From the NCBI GenBank assembly GCA_014534415.1, contig JACVRM010000030.1, positions 1-18,462 on the forward strand: a stretch of DNA of 18,462 nt, in the 5' to 3' direction. The translations under genes were made by a program, and so were the position numbers. Origin of the DNA: Thermoleophilia bacterium (lineage in GTDB: Bacteria > Actinomycetota > Thermoleophilia > Gaiellales > Gaiellaceae). Shown here piece after piece: positions 1 through 8,551 of the stretch; the first letter of the stretch is position 1; each line of letters starts with the position of its first letter. The notes beneath the pieces are model-generated. The model was not told the origin of the DNA. It ran no database searches and saw only the letters and a program-made list of their open reading frames with translations.

Positions 1-182
1 CGCGAATCGAGCAGCTCCACGTCGTTCCAGACCCGTGCGTCGATGCGCCCGCTCGGATCGACGAGCTCGAGGGCGAGGTAGGGCGAGCCGCCGCGCGTAC
101 GCCGCCGCTCCTTGCGCGCCACCGCGTAGATGCCCTCCACGACCCGGTCCTGCTCGAGCTCCGCGATCGCCGCCCCCGCCAT
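1..182 (-). CDS. OB-fold protein, YhaM-like 3'-5' exoribonuclease N-terminus (partial)
   Basis: The gene runs off the left edge, so only its first 60 codons are visible. Translating from the ATG at 182 gives a short acidic lead-in, then VVEGIYAVARKER, a basic RRRTRGGSPYLALEL strand pair, and VDPSGRIDARVWNDVE. This strand-loop-strand pattern (a G near the start of strand 1, a basic loop, 'YLALELVDPSGRIDARVW') is what I know from the nucleic-acid-binding OB domain that opens YhaM/CBF1-type exoribonucleases, where an HD phosphohydrolase domain follows. The HD domain would lie outside the window, so the enzyme assignment is an inference; an OB-fold protein of another kind remains possible. No clear Shine-Dalgarno precedes the ATG. 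A TAGAGT hexamer sits 8 nt upstream, which would fit a leaderless mRNA. It is divergent from the DUF1015 operon. Confidence 0.6.
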   Translation of the reverse strand, partial: MAGAAIAELEQDRVVEGIYAVARKERRRTRGGSPYLALELVDPSGRIDARVWNDVELLDS

Positions 183-190
183 GGCGGGGA

Positions 191-196
191 ACTCTA
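191..196 (-). promoter_or_regulatory. Candidate -10 element, leaderless promoter of the OB-fold gene
   Basis: On the minus strand TAGAGT (TANNNT) is followed by 8 nt and then the ATG at 182. That spacing would put the transcription start at or next to the start codon. No TTGACA-like -35 is visible at the expected distance, so this is weak. Confidence 0.3.
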
Positions 197-242
197 GGAG
201 TCGCCGCGGACGGTTACATAGTCGCCTTGAGCACTCCACCCT

Positions 243-286
243 AGCGCTGGTTCGCGAAGCGAAGCAGCGCTGGTACGCTCAGGCGC
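243..286 (+). promoter_or_regulatory. Candidate leaderless promoter of the DUF1015 operon, with AGCGCTGG direct repeats
   Basis: TACGCT at 274-279 matches the actinobacterial -10 TANNNT and is followed by exactly 7 nt before the GTG start at 287, so the transcript may begin at the start codon. A poor -35 candidate, TTCGCG at 251-256, lies 17 nt upstream. An identical octamer AGCGCTGG occurs at 243-250, just before that -35, and at 266-273, just before the -10. Palindromic TTCGCGAA lies at 251-258. The repeats bracket the promoter elements and could bind a regulator. The same TACGCT-N7-start layout precedes mrp. Confidence 0.45.
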
Positions 287-1420
287 GTGGCCGTCGTCCA
301 GCCGTTCCGCGCGCTGCGGTACGACGAGCGGCGGACGGGCCCGCTCGCCGATCTCGTCGCTCCTCCGTACGACGTCATCACCGCGGTCGAGCGCGGCCGT
401 TATCTCGAGCGCAGCCCGTACAACGTCGCGCGGCTGATCGTGCCCGAGACGCCCGGCGAGGCGGGCGAGCTCTTCCGGACCTGGCGGCGCGACCGCGTCC
501 TCGTCGAGGAGGCCGAGCCGGCGCTCTGGTGGCTGCGAGAGGAGTACGAGGGTCCGGACGGCGAGCGGCACAGCCGTGAGGGGTTCTTCGGGACGGTCGA
601 CCTCGAGCCGTACGAGCGCGGCGTCGTGCTGCCGCACGAGCGGACGTACGAGGAGGCGAAACGCTCGCAGTTGGAGCTGCTGCGAGCGGTGCGGGCGAAC
701 CTCTCGCCGATCATGCTCCTCTACGACGATCCGGAGCATCGGCCGCGGCACGTGCTCGCGCCGCTGGCGACGGGCGATCCAGTACTCGAGGCAAGCGACG
801 CGTTCTCCACCACTCGGCTCTGGCGGATCACCGACGGCGAGGCGATCGAAGAGGTGCGGGAAGCGCTCGCCGAGCTGTCGCTCGTGATCGCGGACGGCCA
901 CCACCGCTACGAGACGGCGCTGCGCTTCCACCAGGAGGACCGATCGCCGTCCAGCGGCGCGATGATGGCCGTCTTCTCGAACACGATGGGCGAGGGCCTC
1001 GTCATCTTCCCGACGCACCGTGTCGTGCGCGAGCTGCCCGACCTGAACGGGCGCTTCAGCGTGACGCCGGTGGACGGCGGCGCGCACGAGGCGTTACGCC
1101 GGCTCGAGCGCGTCGAGCGCGGCCACCCGGCGTTCGTGGTCTACCGCGCGGGTGGTGCGGCGATCGTGGAGGCGCGGGGCGAGCGGCAGCTGGACACGGT
1201 CGCGCTCGAGCGGCTCGGCATCGAAAGCGTCCGCTTCACGCCGCGCACCGACGAGGCGGTGGGCCTGGTGGACGCCGGCGAGGCGGCGGCCGCGTTCCTG
1301 CTGCGCGCGCCGACGCTGGAGCAGGTGCGCGCCGTTGCGGAGGCCGGACAGACGATGCCGCAGAAGAGCACCTACTTCTATCCCAAGCTGCTTTCGGGTC
1401 TGCTCTTCCACGTGGTGTGA
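287..1420 (+). CDS. DUF1015 family protein
   Basis: This 377-residue protein is recognised as DUF1015 by hallmark segments: APPYD at 25-29, the HERT segment at 117-120, IADGHHRYET at about 201-210 and MPQKSTYFYPK at 357-367, followed by a hydrophobic C-terminus. It starts at GTG 287, because MAVVQPFRALRY is the usual opening of the family. It is somewhat shorter than many members, which are often a little over 400 residues. The biochemical role of the family is not something I can state with confidence. The clustered His, Asp and Arg motifs suggest a nucleotide- or phosphate-handling enzyme, which is inference. It is the first gene of a three-gene operon and its TGA overlaps the GTG of the phosphatase by 4 nt. 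It contains one TTA leucine codon (1094-1096), rare in such a GC-rich genome. Confidence 0.9.
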   Translation: MAVVQPFRALRYDERRTGPLADLVAPPYDVITAVERGRYLERSPYNVARLIVPETPGEAGELFRTWRRDRVLVEEAEPALWWLREEYEGPDGERHSREGFFGTVDLEPYERGVVLPHERTYEEAKRSQLELLRAVRANLSPIMLLYDDPEHRPRHVLAPLATGDPVLEASDAFSTTRLWRITDGEAIEEVREALAELSLVIADGHHRYETALRFHQEDRSPSSGAMMAVFSNTMGEGLVIFPTHRVVRELPDLNGRFSVTPVDGGAHEALRRLERVERGHPAFVVYRAGGAAIVEARGERQLDTVALERLGIESVRFTPRTDEAVGLVDAGEAAAAFLLRAPTLEQVRAVAEAGQTMPQKSTYFYPKLLSGLLFHVV

Positions 1421-2220
1421 CGCCCTGGCTGGAGCTGGGGCGGCAGGTCGCCGAGGACGTCCGCCAGGTGCTCGCGGAGCTGCCGACGCGCTCCGAGCGG
1501 GAGACGGTCGTCGGCACCGGCATGGGGGGCGACGAGACCACCGCCCTCGACGCGGCCGCGGAGGCGGCCGTCGTGCGCCGGCTGGAGGCCTTGCACGCCT
1601 ACGGCGTCCATTTCACGCTCGTCTCGGAGGAGCTCGGCGAGCGTGCATTCGGCAACGGGCCGCTGCGCGTCGTGCTCGACCCGATCGACGGGTCCCTGAA
1701 CGCGAAGCGGGGCGTCCCGTATTTCTCCGTCTCGCTGGCTGTCGCGGGCGGGCCGGCGATGGGGGACGTCGTGTTCGGCTTCGTCCACGACTTCGGCACG
1801 GGCGAGGAGTGGACGGCCGTGCGCGGTGAGGGCGCACAGCTGGACGGCCGGCCGCTCGAGGGGCCGCTACCGCACGGCCGCATCGAGATCCTGGCGTGCG
1901 AAGCGACGCGCACGCCGCTCATCGCCGACGTGGCGCCCGCGCTCGGCGAGCTGGCTCATCGGCTGCGGATCATGGGCTCGCTCGCGCTCTCGCTCTGCCA
2001 TCTCGCAGCCGGGCGCGTCGATGCGGTCTGCTCGCTCAAGCCGGCCCGGGCCGTGGACATCGCCGCCGCGCAGCTGCTCGTCCGGGAGCGCGGCCTGGCC
2101 GTCGAGCTCTTCGAGGACGGGCGCTTCGAGGAGGCGCCGCTCGACGTCGTGGCGCGCTCGCGCGTCGTTGCGGCCGCCACGCATGAGGGGTGCGCCCGCG
2201 TTGCCGCTGCGATCTCGTGA
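1417..2220 (+). CDS. Inositol monophosphatase-family phosphatase
   Basis: The protein has 267 residues and the metal-site signature of the Li+-sensitive IMPase/FBPase superfamily: GGDETTALD at 37-45, the glutamate of SEELG at 70-74, DPIDGSLN at 88-95 (Asp88 and Asp91 as metal ligands) and a C-terminal Asp214 in RAVDIAA at 211-217. These enzymes hydrolyse sugar phosphates such as inositol-1-phosphate, fructose-1,6-bisphosphate or 3'-phosphoadenosine phosphates in a Mg2+-dependent reaction. The exact substrate cannot be read here. The familiar Trp before the last Asp region ('WD.AA') is replaced by RAVDIAA, and archaeal-type members with mixed IMPase/FBPase activity are the closest feel. The GTG start at 1417 overlaps the TGA of the DUF1015 gene (GTGA) with no SD in front, so translational coupling is likely. 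The protein is cytosolic, with no signal peptide. Confidence 0.87.
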   Translation: MTPWLELGRQVAEDVRQVLAELPTRSERETVVGTGMGGDETTALDAAAEAAVVRRLEALHAYGVHFTLVSEELGERAFGNGPLRVVLDPIDGSLNAKRGVPYFSVSLAVAGGPAMGDVVFGFVHDFGTGEEWTAVRGEGAQLDGRPLEGPLPHGRIEILACEATRTPLIADVAPALGELAHRLRIMGSLALSLCHLAAGRVDAVCSLKPARAVDIAAAQLLVRERGLAVELFEDGRFEEAPLDVVARSRVVAAATHEGCARVAAAIS

Positions 2221-2978
2221 AGAGCGTCCGCATCGGCTGCTCGGGGTGGAACTACAAGCACTGGCGGGACGGCGTCTTCTACCCGCCGCGCCTGCCGCCG
2301 CGCCGCTGGCTCGACCACTATGCGGCGCACTTCGACACCGTCGAGGTGAACTCCACCTTCTACCGGCTGCCGCGGCGCTCGGCGGTCGCGAACTGGGTCG
2401 CGCAGACGCCGCCCCGCTTCCTCTTCACCATCAAGGCGAGTCGCTACCTGACGCACGTCAGGCGGCTGACCGACCTGGCTGCCGGCGTCGCCGTCTTCTA
2501 CGACCGCATCGCGCCGCTCGTGGGCTCGCCGAAGCTGGGGCCCGTCCTGTGGCAGCTGCCCGGGACGTTCCGGCGCGACGACGAGCGGCTGGCCGGCGCG
2601 CTCGCCCAGCTGCCGCCCGGGCGCCACTGCTTCGAGTTCCGCCACGAGAGCTGGTTCGTCCGAGACGTCTACGAGCTGCTGCGCGGCCACGGTGTCGCGC
2701 TCGTGATCGGCGACACGCCGAAGCGGCCCTTCCAGACGCACGAGCTCACGGCCGACTGGACGTTCGTTCGCTTCCACTACGGCTCGCGCGGCCGCGGGGG
2801 CAACTACTCGGAGCGCGAGCTGGAGGAGTGGGCGCAGCGCCTGGAGGACTGGCGCCGGCGCGTGGACGTCTACGCGTACTTCAACAACGACTGGAAGGGG
2901 TACGCGGTCCGCAACGGCCTCTGGCTGAAGCGGCGACTCGGTCTCCGAGGCTCGGCGTCTAGCACGGGGCCCGCGTGA
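2217..2978 (+). CDS. DUF72 (YecE-like) TIM-barrel protein
   Basis: This protein of 253 residues is recognised as DUF72 from RIGCSGWNYKHW at 5-16 with YP at 22-23, EVNSTFYRLP at 43-52, FTIKASRYLTH at 70-80, FEFRHESW at 139-146 and YAYFNNDWKGYA at 219-230. The family folds as a TIM barrel; its reaction is not established. Start choice: GTG at 2217 overlaps the phosphatase TGA (GTGA) and places the conserved RIGCSGW at residue 5. An in-frame ATG at 2190 would add nine residues overlapping the previous gene and is less likely. The last codons and the stop lie inside a strong GC hairpin that probably terminates the operon. Position as third gene after DUF1015 and an IMPase suggests a shared metabolic job, which is inference. 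Confidence 0.87.
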   Translation: MKSVRIGCSGWNYKHWRDGVFYPPRLPPRRWLDHYAAHFDTVEVNSTFYRLPRRSAVANWVAQTPPRFLFTIKASRYLTHVRRLTDLAAGVAVFYDRIAPLVGSPKLGPVLWQLPGTFRRDDERLAGALAQLPPGRHCFEFRHESWFVRDVYELLRGHGVALVIGDTPKRPFQTHELTADWTFVRFHYGSRGRGGNYSERELEEWAQRLEDWRRRVDVYAYFNNDWKGYAVRNGLWLKRRLGLRGSASSTGPA

Positions 2979-2991
2979 GCAGGCCCCGTGC
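2962..2991. terminator. GC hairpin terminator between convergent genes
   Basis: GCACGGGGCC (2962-2971) and GGCCCCGTGC (2982-2991) form a perfect 10-bp stem with a 10-nt loop. The loop contains the TGA stop of the DUF72 gene (2976-2978). The stem lies 23 nt beyond the stop of the convergent peptidase gene, so it can serve both directions. There is no real T-tract (only CCTTTC on the plus side), as is common for actinobacterial terminators. Confidence 0.7.
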
Positions 2992-3014
2992 GCGCCTTTC
3001 GCAACAGGCGTACC

Positions 3015-6000
3015 TCAGCCGCCCAGCAGGGGTGTCACCTCGATCGCGTTCGACTGGGTCTTGCCCGCCTTGGCAACGTACTCGGACACCGTCTGCGCGT
3101 TCGCCAGCGTGAAGACGACCGTCCCGGCCAGTCCGGTGACGCCGCTCAGCGTTTGCGCGGCGCCGCTCGACGTAGTCCGCGTCAGCGTGACCTTCGCCTT
3201 GGCGAGCGGCTCCTGGTACTGGTCGTAGACCTTGACGGTGAAGAGCTGCGCTTGGCCGACGAGGCCCTCGGTCAAGAGCACCGGGTCGAGGATCATCGTC
3301 GTCGCCTGCGGTGTCCCGGTTGGTGCCGCCTGCGAGCCGCCGGCCGCCACCGGCGTCGTCCGGCGTACCTGGACGTTGCCGCCGTCGACGCCCGCGTCGG
3401 CCGTCCGGCCGGCGGTGTCGTAGCCGGAGCCGCAGCCTGACAGGCAGTGGAGGTAGAAGCGGTCGGGTGCGGTACCGGAAGCCTCGCCGTTGTCCTGCAC
3501 GCAGACGCGGAAGCTCGCGGCATTGCCGTTGTACGTGCCGTTCCCCTCGAACTGCAGGGAGTTGGCCGCCTCGGGCACCGCGCCGCACCGGTCGCCGACC
3601 GCACCGAGCGCGGTCACCTGCTTGACGTCGATCTTGACCCCCGCCTGCTTGTCGTTCAGCTGGAGGTGCCCCTCGACGCCCGCGTCCGTCTGCTTGGCGT
3701 TGAAGCCGTAGTTGATCTTGCCGTCGTCGTTCGTCACGAGCCAGCCTCCGCCCATCGTCTTGTCGCCCTCGGCGGGCGGCGGCGGGGGCGGCGGGTCGGT
3801 TACCGTGATCCGCACCGTCGCCGTATCGCTGCCACCACGGCCGTCGCTGATCGTGTACTGGAACGAGTCGGAGGTCGTGGTGGAGTTGTCGTGCGTGTAC
3901 TTCAGCGTCCCGTTCCCGTTGTCCGCGACGCTTCCGTGCGCCGGCTGCGTGAACGAGGAGATCGCCAGATCGTCACCGTTCGCATCCGTGTCGTTGGCGA
4001 GCACGGCGATGTTCACCGAGCCGCCGCGCTGGACAGTAGCCGCGTCGTCGACGGCGTCCGGGGTCGCGTTCTCCCCGGCGATTGCGCAGAGCCCGGTGCC
4101 GGCCGCGATGTCGGCCGCGGTGGCAGGCCCGCTGCGCGTGGGCGGCGCCACGAGACCGGTGGCGCCGGCCGACGGCGGGGGTACGGGGCCGACCAGCGGA
4201 AGGTCGGGGATCTGTCCGAGCGGGACGGAGAAGGACGACGGGTGCAACGTCGACCCGTAGAAGGCGCTGAAGTCGTTGTTGATGAAGGGGGTCGTCAGCT
4301 GGACGACCATGCGCGGTTGGTTGATCGCGTTCTGGAGCGTGATCGTGTGCCTGTTGCGGACCGGCGTCGCGCTCAGGAACACCTCCAGGTCGATGTTCTG
4401 CTGGTGCCGGACGGCGAACGGGACGGCCGGAGGGTTGCCGGCGAAGACCGTCAGCACGCCGGTCGTCACGAACACGTTTCCGAAGCGCGAGTTGAAGAAC
4501 CAGTCGAAGGTCATGTTCGAGCCGGCCGGCAGAGTCGTCGACACCGGCCCGCTCCAGAAGATCGCGAGCGGGTTCTGCGCGGAATTCGGGTTCGCGCCCG
4601 CCGTCTGGGTCTGCTGGATCGACACCGGCCCGGCCGGGGCCGTGTCGGTGAACGTGGCCGTCGGCGTGGCGGTGTTCTTGGTCGCTTGGTCGGTCGGCAG
4701 GCCGGTGAACCAGCGCGTGAAGCTGGGAACCGGCGGGTAGAAGAAGTCGTAGCCGGCGCCGCCGTTCGTGTCCGTGGTCGTCGCGCCGTTGCACGCCGCC
4801 GAGCGCACGACGAACTCGTACTCCTTCTCGCGGCTTAGTCCGAAGACCTCGACCTGGTGGATCTTGGTCAGCGCCGGGGTCGCGACCTGCGTCCAGTCGG
4901 CCGTCCCCTGCTCGCGGAACAGCACGATCGAGTCGGACGGCACGTCGGTCTCCCAGGAGACCGTCACCGCATCCGCCGTGCGGCCGTCGTGGATGCCGAG
5001 CTCGGAGATCGCCGGCGCCGGCGTGTTCGGGTCGCACGGCCGGCCGTCCGGGTAGCCCGACTGCCCCGTGAAGAGAATCAGCTTGGGCCGCAGGTCCGGC
5101 CCGCGCGAGCGCCGGTTGAAGCCGAAGTCCATCGAGAACAGTCCCAGTTTCGGATCGATGGTCGACTCGTACCGGAAGGCCGCCCTGCGCTCACCGCCGG
5201 CCGCACTGAGCGTGTCCTTCAGCGCCTGGAGATCGGAGCAGGCGAACGTGAACGCGTACTTCTCGTAGGCGCCCCGCCTGTGCGTCGTCTCCGGGTAGAC
5301 ACGGGCTTCGAACGCCGCATCGTGGATCTGCCGGTAGTTCTGGCTGCCCCAGTTCGCCTCGACGGAGTCGTCGAGAAGCTCGACCTTCAGCTGCCGGTCG
5401 TCGCTGTAGGGGACGATCCAGTTGTGCGCGCTCGTCAGCTCGACGACGGCGCCGGTGATGTCGTTGGGATTGATCCCGGAGGTGGGCGCGCGGAACATGA
5501 ACGCTCCGAGGATCCCGTTGCCCGCGCCCGTGTCGCTCGCGTACAGCTGCGTGCCGGTCCGCCAGCTGGCCGCCTGCGCGGCCGTCGCCGGATCCTCGTA
5601 GAGCTGACCGCTGTCGGCCGCGTCGGCCTGGAAGACCTTGCTCGGGCTCCGCAGGACGGTCACGTGCGTCGCCTCGTTCGGCGTGGCCGCCAGGTCCTTG
5701 ACCTTGAGCGTCACCGGCGCGAGCTGCCCCGGCGCGAGTCCGGTGATCAGGATCTCGTGCTTCGTCCCTACGACCGGCTTGTCGGCGTACTCCGTCGAGG
5801 TTTCGACCGTGCCCTCGTTGAGGCCCGGGAAGCCGCCCGGGCCTGCGTTGTAAGAGTCCACGAATGTCGTCGGCGTGCCGGCGATCGAGACCTGGGCGGT
5901 CGCGGTCGTCGGCTCGTTGGTCTCGAAGAACACCTTGGCGGTGTTGGCGCTGATCGTCTCGACGCGCACGTTCGAGACGGCCGGCGTGCCGGCCCCGTCG

Positions 6001-8543
6001 CGCTGGAGCGGCGGTCCCGGCTGGAACGTGGGCCCGCCGGCGGGCGAGATGCTGCCGCTCGCCGCCAGCGCGAAGCCCTGGTTGCCCGTGATGATCGGGC
6101 TGGCCGCGACCGTGATCGTGTAGTCACCGGCTGCCGGGTTCGCCACACGCACGCGCTCCGTCAGGTTGCTGAGGTCCCGCGGCGCCGGTGCGTTGAGCGT
6201 CTCGGCCACCGCGACGCCCGGATTCGCGCGGCTGTTCATGTTGTTCCCGACGTACGTCGCTCCGCCGGGGCCGGTGACGACCAGGTCGAGGTTGTTGACG
6301 AGCGCCGGGGTTCCGGCGGGCGCGACGTTCGGTGCGTCCGTCCACGCCAGCGTCACGTCGAGCGGCTGGCCGGGCTCGGCGTGGAGCGTGAAGCTCCGGC
6401 TCGCCGGCGTGTTGGAGACCGGGAAGGGGCGCAGGTTGGCGTCGGCGTTCGCCGTATCGCCGCGGTAGACGTCGGCGTACCAGTTGTTCGTCGGGTCGTT
6501 CGCGAAGTACAGCGAGTTGTCGAGGTTGACGCGGCCGAAGCCCTGACCGGCCGACGGCCACTGGCCGTCGAACGCCCGCTGCGTTCCGTCGTCACCGGTG
6601 TAGAAGCCGCGCATGCGCACGGCCCCGTTGATCAGGGCCGCCTTGACGAGCGCGGCGCTCGGGTTGTGCTGCCGCGCGGTCGCGGCGGTCCCCGCGGCGA
6701 ATCCGTCGCCGCCCGCAGCGGCGTAGCCGTCGAAGAAGTACTGGCGTACGAGCGTGGCGAGTCCCGTCAGGATCGGACCGGACATCGACGTTCCCTGCGC
6801 CGTGTGGTAGCCGTCGGTCGAGCCGCCCTTCGCCGAGACGACGATCTGCCCGGGCGTAGCGAGGTCGACCCCGAGCCGGCCGTCGCCGGTCGGGCCGTGC
6901 GACGAGAAGCTGGCCATCGAGTCGATCGACACCATCGGCTGGCGGCCGTTCGCAGACGCACCGCTCGACAGCTCGTTCTTTGCGACCGACGGCGAGCCGA
7001 TCGACCCTGGATCGGGCCCGTTGTTGCCAGCCGAGACGACGATGACCATGTCCTCGTGATCCCAGACGAAGCGGTCGAGCCGGACCGCCGAACCTTCGTC
7101 GATGACAGGTGCGAGCAGTCCGTACGAGTTGTTGTGTGTCCGCGCGTCCTCGAGCGGCCGGTAATTCGTGGTGTAGTCGCCGGGGTTTCCGGTCGCGCCG
7201 CTCGTCTCGAGCACGCCGGCGGGGTTGCGCGGGCGGTACGCCTGGCGCCAGAGGTCGTAGTCGTCTGCAGGCAGCCCGGCCAGGCCGCCGCCGGTGTCGG
7301 CGATGTTCTGGTGGACGTGGTTCGCTGCGGGCGCGAGACCGTCGGCGCCCGTGTAGGCGTTGTACGGAGGCTGGTCGCCGGTCACGGAGCCGGCTGTGTG
7401 CGACCCGTGCGACGACTCGTCGAACATGTTCGGGCCGGCGTTCCCGAGGTCGAAGTACGCGACCATCTTGCGGTGCGCCGTGTTGTTGTCCGTGATCGCG
7501 TCGATGCTGGCCGGCGCGTTGCCCGGCGTTTGCTGGGTGTAGATCGCTTCCTTGCAACCCGTGCCGTTCGCGTTGCAGTCGCGGAACGCGACGTGTGCCC
7601 GCTTGTTGAGGTCGTACGTGTAGTTGACGCCGGTGTCGGCGACCGCGGCCGTCTGCCCCGCACCGCTCAGACGACCGGCAGCGGTTGCCGCGAACACGTC
7701 GCGGACGCCGGTGTCGTTCACCCAGCGAGCGTTGACGTTCAGGGGGACGACCTTGGGCTTGAGACCGACCCACTGGACGGCCGGGTGCGACGCGATGGCA
7801 GGCACGCGGCTAGCCGTCGCGCGAACTTCAAGGACGGCGCCGGCGTCCTGGACGACCGTGACGCCTCGCATTCGCTCGAGCGCCCGGACGAGCGTGGCCG
7901 CCTCGGGCGCGCCGGACAAGACGTACACGCGGTACGTGCGAACGCCGGACAGATCGAGGAGGCCCTTCTTGCCTCGTCTCGCGGCCGGCACGCGCCAGGC
8001 CGGCTGGAAGTAGCCGATCCAGCGCACGGCGGGCGAGCGGGCGATGTCGGCTCGCTGCCGGGGCGTCGCGCGCACCATGTACGTGTCGTCGGGGACGCTG
8101 CCGACGATCGTCCCGCCCGCCGCCTGCACGGCGCGCGTCGCCTCGGCGAACCGGTGGCCTCGCACCTGGACGAGCCAGGGTTGCGCAACGTCGCGTGCGA
8201 GGGTGACCTCGCTGCGCAGCGGAATGCCCCTCTGTGTCGGCAGTCGCCCGGACTGTGGGTCGAAGGTGCCGGCCACCAGCCGGATCGCGGTCCCCCCGCG
8301 CGCCGACCGCGTCACGGCGCGGCGTGAGGACGAGGTGCGGCCTGGAGCGGCGAACTCCTTGACTCGTGCGCCCCCCTTCGCCGGCACGGCCGCACGGCCC
8401 TCACCGGCGACGGCGACACTGTTCGGCGTCGTCGAGAACAGTCCGGCGCCTCCGATGACCGCCGCCACCGCGATCGCCAGACCTGCCGGCACGCTGAGCG
8501 CGTAGAGCCAACGAATCCGGTGGAGATCCCGCATCCTTCTCAT
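3015..8543 (-). CDS. Secreted multidomain subtilisin-like serine peptidase (S8)
   Basis: The product is 1842 residues. A basic N-terminus and a hydrophobic stretch (about 12-36) form a signal peptide. Two similar propeptide-like units follow (about 121-187 and 201-267). The catalytic domain (about 275-680) shows Asp303 in VADTGVN, His379 in HGSHTAG, oxyanion Asn507 in SAGNNGP and Ser586 in GTSMSGP, so it looks active. Downstream are a beta-sandwich with VTLAWTD (about 700-830), a fibronectin-III-like unit (855-965), a DNRLRE/CBM96-like region (970-1160), another FnIII-like unit (1177-1250), a Big_9/cadherin-like repeat with VLANDTDANGDD (1494-1583), a proline run (1584-1590), a post-COAP-like domain with GGGWL and four clustered cysteines (about 1593-1729), and a Big_1-like Ig domain (1745-1840). 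No LPXTG or terminal membrane anchor is visible. The ATG at 8543 is chosen because GAGGAGG lies 8 nt upstream. The likely role is degradation of extracellular protein. C-terminal domain names are pattern judgements. Confidence 0.88.
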   Translation of the reverse strand: MRRMRDLHRIRWLYALSVPAGLAIAVAAVIGGAGLFSTTPNSVAVAGEGRAAVPAKGGARVKEFAAPGRTSSSRRAVTRSARGGTAIRLVAGTFDPQSGRLPTQRGIPLRSEVTLARDVAQPWLVQVRGHRFAEATRAVQAAGGTIVGSVPDDTYMVRATPRQRADIARSPAVRWIGYFQPAWRVPAARRGKKGLLDLSGVRTYRVYVLSGAPEAATLVRALERMRGVTVVQDAGAVLEVRATASRVPAIASHPAVQWVGLKPKVVPLNVNARWVNDTGVRDVFAATAAGRLSGAGQTAAVADTGVNYTYDLNKRAHVAFRDCNANGTGCKEAIYTQQTPGNAPASIDAITDNNTAHRKMVAYFDLGNAGPNMFDESSHGSHTAGSVTGDQPPYNAYTGADGLAPAANHVHQNIADTGGGLAGLPADDYDLWRQAYRPRNPAGVLETSGATGNPGDYTTNYRPLEDARTHNNSYGLLAPVIDEGSAVRLDRFVWDHEDMVIVVSAGNNGPDPGSIGSPSVAKNELSSGASANGRQPMVSIDSMASFSSHGPTGDGRLGVDLATPGQIVVSAKGGSTDGYHTAQGTSMSGPILTGLATLVRQYFFDGYAAAGGDGFAAGTAATARQHNPSAALVKAALINGAVRMRGFYTGDDGTQRAFDGQWPSAGQGFGRVNLDNSLYFANDPTNNWYADVYRGDTANADANLRPFPVSNTPASRSFTLHAEPGQPLDVTLAWTDAPNVAPAGTPALVNNLDLVVTGPGGATYVGNNMNSRANPGVAVAETLNAPAPRDLSNLTERVRVANPAAGDYTITVAASPIITGNQGFALAASGSISPAGGPTFQPGPPLQRDGAGTPAVSNVRVETISANTAKVFFETNEPTTATAQVSIAGTPTTFVDSYNAGPGGFPGLNEGTVETSTEYADKPVVGTKHEILITGLAPGQLAPVTLKVKDLAATPNEATHVTVLRSPSKVFQADAADSGQLYEDPATAAQAASWRTGTQLYASDTGAGNGILGAFMFRAPTSGINPNDITGAVVELTSAHNWIVPYSDDRQLKVELLDDSVEANWGSQNYRQIHDAAFEARVYPETTHRRGAYEKYAFTFACSDLQALKDTLSAAGGERRAAFRYESTIDPKLGLFSMDFGFNRRSRGPDLRPKLILFTGQSGYPDGRPCDPNTPAPAISELGIHDGRTADAVTVSWETDVPSDSIVLFREQGTADWTQVATPALTKIHQVEVFGLSREKEYEFVVRSAACNGATTTDTNGGAGYDFFYPPVPSFTRWFTGLPTDQATKNTATPTATFTDTAPAGPVSIQQTQTAGANPNSAQNPLAIFWSGPVSTTLPAGSNMTFDWFFNSRFGNVFVTTGVLTVFAGNPPAVPFAVRHQQNIDLEVFLSATPVRNRHTITLQNAINQPRMVVQLTTPFINNDFSAFYGSTLHPSSFSVPLGQIPDLPLVGPVPPPSAGATGLVAPPTRSGPATAADIAAGTGLCAIAGENATPDAVDDAATVQRGGSVNIAVLANDTDANGDDLAISSFTQPAHGSVADNGNGTLKYTHDNSTTTSDSFQYTISDGRGGSDTATVRITVTDPPPPPPPAEGDKTMGGGWLVTNDDGKINYGFNAKQTDAGVEGHLQLNDKQAGVKIDVKQVTALGAVGDRCGAVPEAANSLQFEGNGTYNGNAASFRVCVQDNGEASGTAPDRFYLHCLSGCGSGYDTAGRTADAGVDGGNVQVRRTTPVAAGGSQAAPTGTPQATTMILDPVLLTEGLVGQAQLFTVKVYDQYQEPLAKAKVTLTRTTSSGAAQTLSGVTGLAGTVVFTLANAQTVSEYVAKAGKTQSNAIEVTPLLGG

Positions 8544-8551
8544 CACCAAAG

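Noticed and set aside
1094..1096. TTA codons as possible bldA-type developmental control
   Set aside because: One TTA in the DUF1015 gene and one in nuoM are too few and unrelated. Nothing in the window indicates a Streptomyces-like bldA system.
4857..8327. A 1156-codon open frame on the plus strand opposite the S8 peptidase
   Set aside because: It is Arg/Val/Gly-rich with no recognisable motif. Long antisense frames are expected in very GC-rich genes, and the minus-strand protein carries the full catalytic set.
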